From Methanoregulaceae archaeon UBA288 (GTDB taxonomy: Archaea > Halobacteriota > Methanomicrobia > Methanomicrobiales > Methanospirillaceae): a stretch of 8,594 nucleotides of DNA. Of this stretch, positions 5,851-8,594 are shown in pieces. The notes below the pieces were generated by a model. That model did not search any database and had not been told where the DNA came from. It was given only the letters and a program-made list of their open reading frames with translations. The stretch is taken from assembly GCA_002495225.1 (NCBI GenBank), contig DAEF01000202.1, forward strand, positions 1 to 8,594, given 5' to 3'. A program made the position numbers and the translations under genes. Every line of letters starts with the position of its first letter. Position 1 is the stretch's first letter.

Positions 5851-6702
5851 TCAATCCGCCTGTCGGGGGCGGGAGACCTCGAGGGTCAGGTCCAGCGACC
5901 GGACCGAGTGGGTCAGGGCCCCGACGCTGATCAGGTCCGCGCCGGCCGCCGCGTAGGCGCCGATGGTCGCCTCCGTGACGCCGCCCGAGACCTCGACCCG
6001 GACCCGGTCGCGCAGTCCGGCGGCCGTGAGCGCGCCGATGGCCTCTTTCGCCCCGCCGGGGGTCATGTTGTCGAGCATCACGATGTCGGCCCCGGCACGG
6101 GCTGCGCGGACGGCCTCGTCTACCGTCTCGACCTCGACCTCGACCGTCTTGTACGCCGTGTGGGCCCGTGCCCGCCGGACTGCCTCCTCGATCGAGACGA
6201 GGGCGAGGTGGTTGTCCTTGATCAGCACGCCGTCCGAGAGCGTGTAACGCTGGGGGTCGCCCCCGCCGAGGAGGACGGCCTTCTTGTCGAGCAGCCCCAG
6301 GCCGGGCGCGGTCTTGCGCGTGGCGGCGACCCGGGCGCGCGGGTCGCTCTCCCTCGCCAGGGCCGCGTACCGGGCCGTCGCGGTCGCGATCCCGCTCATC
6401 CGGCCGACCAGGTTCAGGGCCGTCCGCTCGACCAGGAGCACCCCCCCGACCGGCCCCTCGAGCACGAGCGCGATTGCACCCGCCGCTATCCGGTCGCCGT
6501 CGTCGGCGCGGCGCTTCACCGCGGCGCCGTAATGGGCGAAGAGGGCTTCGGCCTCGGCGAGCCCGGCGGCGATCCCCGTCTCGCGGAAGCGGAGCCGCGC
6601 CGTGCAGTCGCCGCCGTCGAGCACGGCCTCCGAGGTCACGTCGCCGAACGGCGCGTCCGCCTCGACGAACGCGAGCAGCTTCTCGAGCGAAACCGTGGTC
6701 AC
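5851..6702 (-). CDS. nadC: Nicotinate-nucleotide pyrophosphorylase (quinolinate phosphoribosyltransferase)
   Basis: The product has 283 residues, normal for NadC. It joins quinolinate and PRPP to give nicotinate mononucleotide, CO2 and pyrophosphate, in the cytoplasm. Visible motifs: ERTALNLVGRMSGIAT (92-107), TRKTAPGLGLLDKKAV (128-143), GGGDPQRYTLSD (146-157), LIKDNH (160-165), EVEVET (188-193), MLDN (209-212) and VEVSGGV (236-242). R129, K130, R152 and K162 align with the substrate-binding residues of the Mycobacterium tuberculosis enzyme. Q151 sits where that enzyme has His161, an unusual change. The start is GTG 6702, whose GTGA overlaps the nadX stop, so translation is probably coupled; a GGTGGGG stretch lies just upstream. 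It is the second gene of the operon. Confidence 0.95.
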   Translation of the reverse strand: MTTVSLEKLLAFVEADAPFGDVTSEAVLDGGDCTARLRFRETGIAAGLAEAEALFAHYGAAVKRRADDGDRIAAGAIALVLEGPVGGVLLVERTALNLVGRMSGIATATARYAALARESDPRARVAATRKTAPGLGLLDKKAVLLGGGDPQRYTLSDGVLIKDNHLALVSIEEAVRRARAHTAYKTVEVEVETVDEAVRAARAGADIVMLDNMTPGGAKEAIGALTAAGLRDRVRVEVSGGVTEATIGAYAAAGADLISVGALTHSVRSLDLTLEVSRPRQAD

Positions 6703-7457
6703 GTCCCCACCACGATCGGCTCGCCGAGGTCGCGGAGCAGCACCAGGATCGAGAGGGCCGCGAGGTACGACGTCGCCGGGTTGTCCGGGCTCGGCACGTT
6801 TTCGATCCGGAGGCAGGCGTCCCCGAAGGCCCCCTCCGCGCGGATCTCGTGGATGTTCCGGTCCACGGCCGGGTCCGCCCAGAGTTCGACCTGGACCTCG
6901 CTCCCGGTCGCGAGCTCGAGCGCGACCGAGACGTTGACGTTCTTGGGGTACAGCTGCACGCAGTCGCCCGCGCTCCCGCGGAAGACGAGCGTCCGTTCGG
7001 TGACCTGGAGCCCGAGCGACGCCGGGCTCTTGGTGGTCTTGAGGACCACCGTGTCGATCCCGCCGATCCGGCCGACCTTGAGGTTGTCCAGGCCCATCAC
7101 GGCCCCGCTCGGGATGTAGATCCGCCGCCCGGCCGCGATCGCGGCCTCGCGGAGTCGCGCGCGGAAGTCCCGATCGGCGAGCGCGCCGACCGACATCACG
7201 ACAAAGTCCCTGCCCGCGCCGAGCACGGCCTCCCCGTGGGCCCGCACGGCTTTGACCGAGGCGGCCTCGACCACGAGGTCGACGTCGGCGGCGACGAACG
7301 CCTCGAACGAGTCGTACGCGATCCCTTCCGAACGCTGCGCGAGCTCGTGGGCACGTTCGGGGACGAGATCGTAGAGGGCCGCGATCACGAAGCCATCGGC
7401 ATGAGCCGCGAGCAGGTGGCCGATGTTACCGCACCCGAGGAGCCCGACCCGTATCAT
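6699..7457 (-). CDS. nadX: L-aspartate dehydrogenase
   Basis: The product has 252 residues. It oxidises L-aspartate to iminoaspartate with NAD(P)+, the first step of de novo NAD synthesis, replacing aspartate oxidase NadB. The N-terminus carries a Rossmann fold with GCGNIG at 8-13 and D30 after the second strand. VVEAAS (62-67), SVGAL (89-93), YIPSGAVMGLD (114-124), PKNVNV (171-176) and NIHEI (201-205) are typical of the family. H203 matches the essential His reported for the Archaeoglobus fulgidus enzyme. ATG 7457 places the dinucleotide-binding fold at residue 2; an 18-residue upstream extension would cross the promoter. The TATA core is 26 bases upstream, so the mRNA is probably leaderless. 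It is the first gene of the operon and overlaps nadC by 4 bases. Confidence 0.95.
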   Translation of the reverse strand: MIRVGLLGCGNIGHLLAAHADGFVIAALYDLVPERAHELAQRSEGIAYDSFEAFVAADVDLVVEAASVKAVRAHGEAVLGAGRDFVVMSVGALADRDFRARLREAAIAAGRRIYIPSGAVMGLDNLKVGRIGGIDTVVLKTTKSPASLGLQVTERTLVFRGSAGDCVQLYPKNVNVSVALELATGSEVQVELWADPAVDRNIHEIRAEGAFGDACLRIENVPSPDNPATSYLAALSILVLLRDLGEPIVVGT

Positions 7458-7480
7458 GGTAGAATGTGGTCCTGAGAGAG

Positions 7481-7485
7481 TATAA
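7481..7485. promoter_or_regulatory. Shared TATA box of nadX and the divergent 184-residue gene
   Basis: TATAA on the plus strand reads CTTATACTC on the minus strand. The core is 26 bases from the nadX ATG (7457) and 34 bases from the plus ATG (7517). It is the only TATA-like element in the 59 bases between the two genes, so both probably depend on it. Confidence 0.6.
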
Positions 7486-7487
7486 GA

Positions 7488-7504
7488 CCGGCGGGGCCCG
7501 CCGG
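7488..7504. promoter_or_regulatory. 17-base palindrome next to the nadX TATA box, operator candidate
   Basis: CCGGCGGG (7488-7495) and CCCGCCGG (7497-7504) form perfect 8-base arms around one G. For the plus gene it lies between TATA and the start. For nadX it covers the BRE position just upstream of TATA. A regulator bound here could affect both genes; no protein is identified. Confidence 0.45.
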
Positions 7505-7516
7505 GCAACAAGCCTG

Positions 7517-8071
7517 ATGTCGTTCGCCGCCGAATCCTGGTGGATGACGAACGACGAGATCGAGCGCGGGTTCGCCGCGCTCGAGGAACGGATCGACGCG
7601 AGCCGGGAGCCGATCGCGGAGGCCGCGGACGCCGTGCAGAAGAACGAGGCCGCGCTGCTCGCGCGGATGGTCGCGACCGCCGCGGCGATCGTCCCGGCCG
7701 CCGGCCTCGAGGTGATGGCCCGCGGCAAGGTCGACGTCGCGGGCGAGATGTTCGACCAGAGCTTCTACCCCGAAAAGATGCTGATCCTCGGCCGGACCGA
7801 CCCGATGCCGTTCCGCCCGGACAACCCGGAAAAGGCGGTCACGGACCAGTTCTGCGTCCTCCGTGCCGACGGCACCCTGGCCGAACTGATGTACTCGAAC
7901 GACACCATGCTCGTCGACAGCCTGCTCGCCCCCATCGCCCCTGAGGACGCGCTCGCCGTGTACGGCCCCGAGCTCCTCTTCATGCTCTACCGTGGGCTTA
8001 GGCAGTACCTCGAGGGGCAGGAGACGCTGCTCGACGCGCTCCGGACCACGCTCGAGTACATCCACGGGTGA
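7517..8071 (+). CDS. Conserved-looking hypothetical protein divergent from nadX
   Basis: The product has 184 residues and I do not recognise its family. Residues 1-75 are helical and rich in Ala and Glu (ERGFAALEERID, EAADAVQKNEAALLARM). Residues 76-140 look like an alpha/beta or beta core (KMLILGRTDPMPFRPDNP, TDQFCVLRADGTLAELMYSND). The C-terminal 50 residues are again helical (ELLFMLYRGLRQYLEGQETLL). There is no signal peptide, membrane segment or Cys cluster, so it is probably a soluble cytoplasmic protein. ATG 7517 lies 34 bases from the TATA core and gives a leader of a few bases. ATG 7544 is an alternative, and an upstream ATG at 7466 precedes the TATA box and is unlikely. Third-position GC bias and the balanced composition support real coding. 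Divergence from nadX hints at a related role but proves nothing. Confidence 0.8.
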   Translation: MSFAAESWWMTNDEIERGFAALEERIDASREPIAEAADAVQKNEAALLARMVATAAAIVPAAGLEVMARGKVDVAGEMFDQSFYPEKMLILGRTDPMPFRPDNPEKAVTDQFCVLRADGTLAELMYSNDTMLVDSLLAPIAPEDALAVYGPELLFMLYRGLRQYLEGQETLLDALRTTLEYIHG

Positions 8072-8075
8072 GACC

Positions 8076-8528
8076 CTACTTATACCCGAAGATGTTGAAG
8101 GCGGGCCGGAGCGGGTCCCGCTCGGGGTGAAGCGCCGAGAGGAGTGCTGTGCGGTGGAAGGGCTGATCCTCGCTGTTCTTGAAGGTCAGGACCACCTTCA
8201 CCTCGGTCACCTGCTCGGCAAGCGGCAGTTCGTGAACCGCATCGACCGCGAGCGAGGACAGGTCGACCTCGACGCCGATCGGGACGAGCGAGGCGTGCAC
8301 CTGGTGCGCGGGCGCGTTCCCCGTGTTCCTGAGCATGACCGAGCGCGCGTCCTCGGCCAACGAGGCCTCGATGTCGGGGAGATCCCGGGCGTCGCGCCCG
8401 ATCACGAGCGCCATCGCCACCACGCCGGCGACGACAAGGGCGATCAGCGAGAGGTAGGGCGAGACGATGAGAAGACCGGCCGCGGCCCCAACCCCGGCGA
8501 CCATGACGAACACGAGTGAGCGCTCCAT
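8076..8528 (-). CDS. Two-helix membrane protein with a soluble C-terminal domain
   Basis: The product has 150 residues and no family I can name. Residues 5-23 and 27-44 are strongly hydrophobic and form a transmembrane hairpin joined by SPYLS. From 45 onward the protein is polar, with alternating beta-like stretches, including SVMLRNTGNAPAHQVHASLVPIG (63-85) and VKVVLTFKNSEDQ (110-122). The 'xLxNTGNAPA' pattern resembles CARDB-like or other Ig-like archaeal domains. The positive-inside rule (R3 before, R45/R48 after the helices) would put the C-terminal domain in the cytoplasm, but weakly. ATG 8528 has no Shine-Dalgarno site and lies about 27 bases from the T-rich TATA candidate, consistent with a leaderless mRNA. 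Its stop is only 4 bases from the convergent plus-strand gene. Confidence 0.75.
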   Translation of the reverse strand: MERSLVFVMVAGVGAAAGLLIVSPYLSLIALVVAGVVAMALVIGRDARDLPDIEASLAEDARSVMLRNTGNAPAHQVHASLVPIGVEVDLSSLAVDAVHELPLAEQVTEVKVVLTFKNSEDQPFHRTALLSALHPERDPLRPAFNIFGYK

Positions 8529-8551
8529 GACAAGAGATTGCCGGGGAAACG

Positions 8552-8559
8552 ATAAAAAA
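8552..8559 (-). promoter_or_regulatory. T-rich element: tRNA terminator and likely TATA box of the membrane protein gene
   Basis: On the minus strand this reads TTTTTTAT. It lies 12 bases beyond the tRNA 3' end, where archaeal tRNA transcripts stop at T runs. It is also centred about 27 bases before the ATG at 8528, where a TATA box is expected. Either or both roles fit. Confidence 0.5.
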
Positions 8560-8570
8560 CAGGGCGTGAA

Positions 8571-8594
8571 TGGGCCCGATGAGATTCGAACTCA
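8571..8594 (-). tRNA. tRNA gene, 3' end only
   Basis: Read on the minus strand, the last bases are TGAG-TTCGAAT-CTCAT, a T arm with a canonical TTCRANN loop and four visible stem pairs. They are followed by the 7-base acceptor strand CGGGCCC and discriminator A at 8571. CCA is not encoded. The 5' acceptor strand should be GGGCCCG outside the window. The anticodon is not present, so the amino acid cannot be assigned. Confidence 0.85.

Noticed and set aside
5047..7475. Large plus-strand frames antisense to DUF2117, nadC and nadX
   Set aside because: They oppose well-identified genes and have shadow-like composition without motifs.

Overview
The window looks like chromosome of a GC-rich euryarchaeal methanogen, most likely Methanomicrobiales (Methanoculleus/Methanofollis type). 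This is inferred from several features together: a secreted protein joining propeller repeats, PKD, CBM6 and dockerin-like domains; an L-aspartate dehydrogenase (NadX) route to NAD; the archaeal families DUF2117 and Nre; AT-rich TATA islands about 26-34 bases upstream of starts that mostly lack Shine-Dalgarno sites; and a tRNA without an encoded CCA. No species can be named from sequence alone.

Layout. 1-97 (minus): 5' end of a helix-turn-helix gene. 160-2460 (plus): a 766-residue secreted multidomain surface protein, divergent from the HTH gene across one AT-rich island. 2521-2901 (minus): a small Pro/Gly-rich lipoprotein, convergent with the surface protein around a hairpin. 2902-3489: about 590 bases with no convincing gene, holding a palindromic TATA island near 3134-3150 and a perfect 14-base palindrome at 3237-3250. 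3490-7457 (minus): a tight five-gene operon read nadX, nadC, zinc-ribbon protein, DUF2117 protein, nre. 7517-8071 (plus): a 184-residue protein I do not recognise, divergent from nadX across a shared TATA box and a 17-base palindrome. 8076-8528 (minus): a two-helix membrane protein, convergent with it at a 4-base gap. 8571-8594 (minus): the 3' end of a tRNA gene.

How the genes fit together. NadX oxidises L-aspartate to iminoaspartate and NadC converts quinolinate to nicotinate mononucleotide. The middle enzyme, NadA, is not in the window. nadX and nadC overlap by GTGA, and the downstream genes follow at gaps of 24 bases or less, so the zinc-ribbon, DUF2117 and Nre (PCNA-interacting, DNA-repair-linked) genes are probably co-transcribed with NAD synthesis. 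The left part is cell-surface biology: a large secreted adhesin-like protein and a probably glycosylated lipoprotein.

I see no CRISPR array, insertion sequence or complete mobile element. The most interesting items are the palindromes at the three AT-rich promoter islands, the orphan gene paired with nadX, the linkage of NAD synthesis to Nre, and a His-to-Gln change in NadC.
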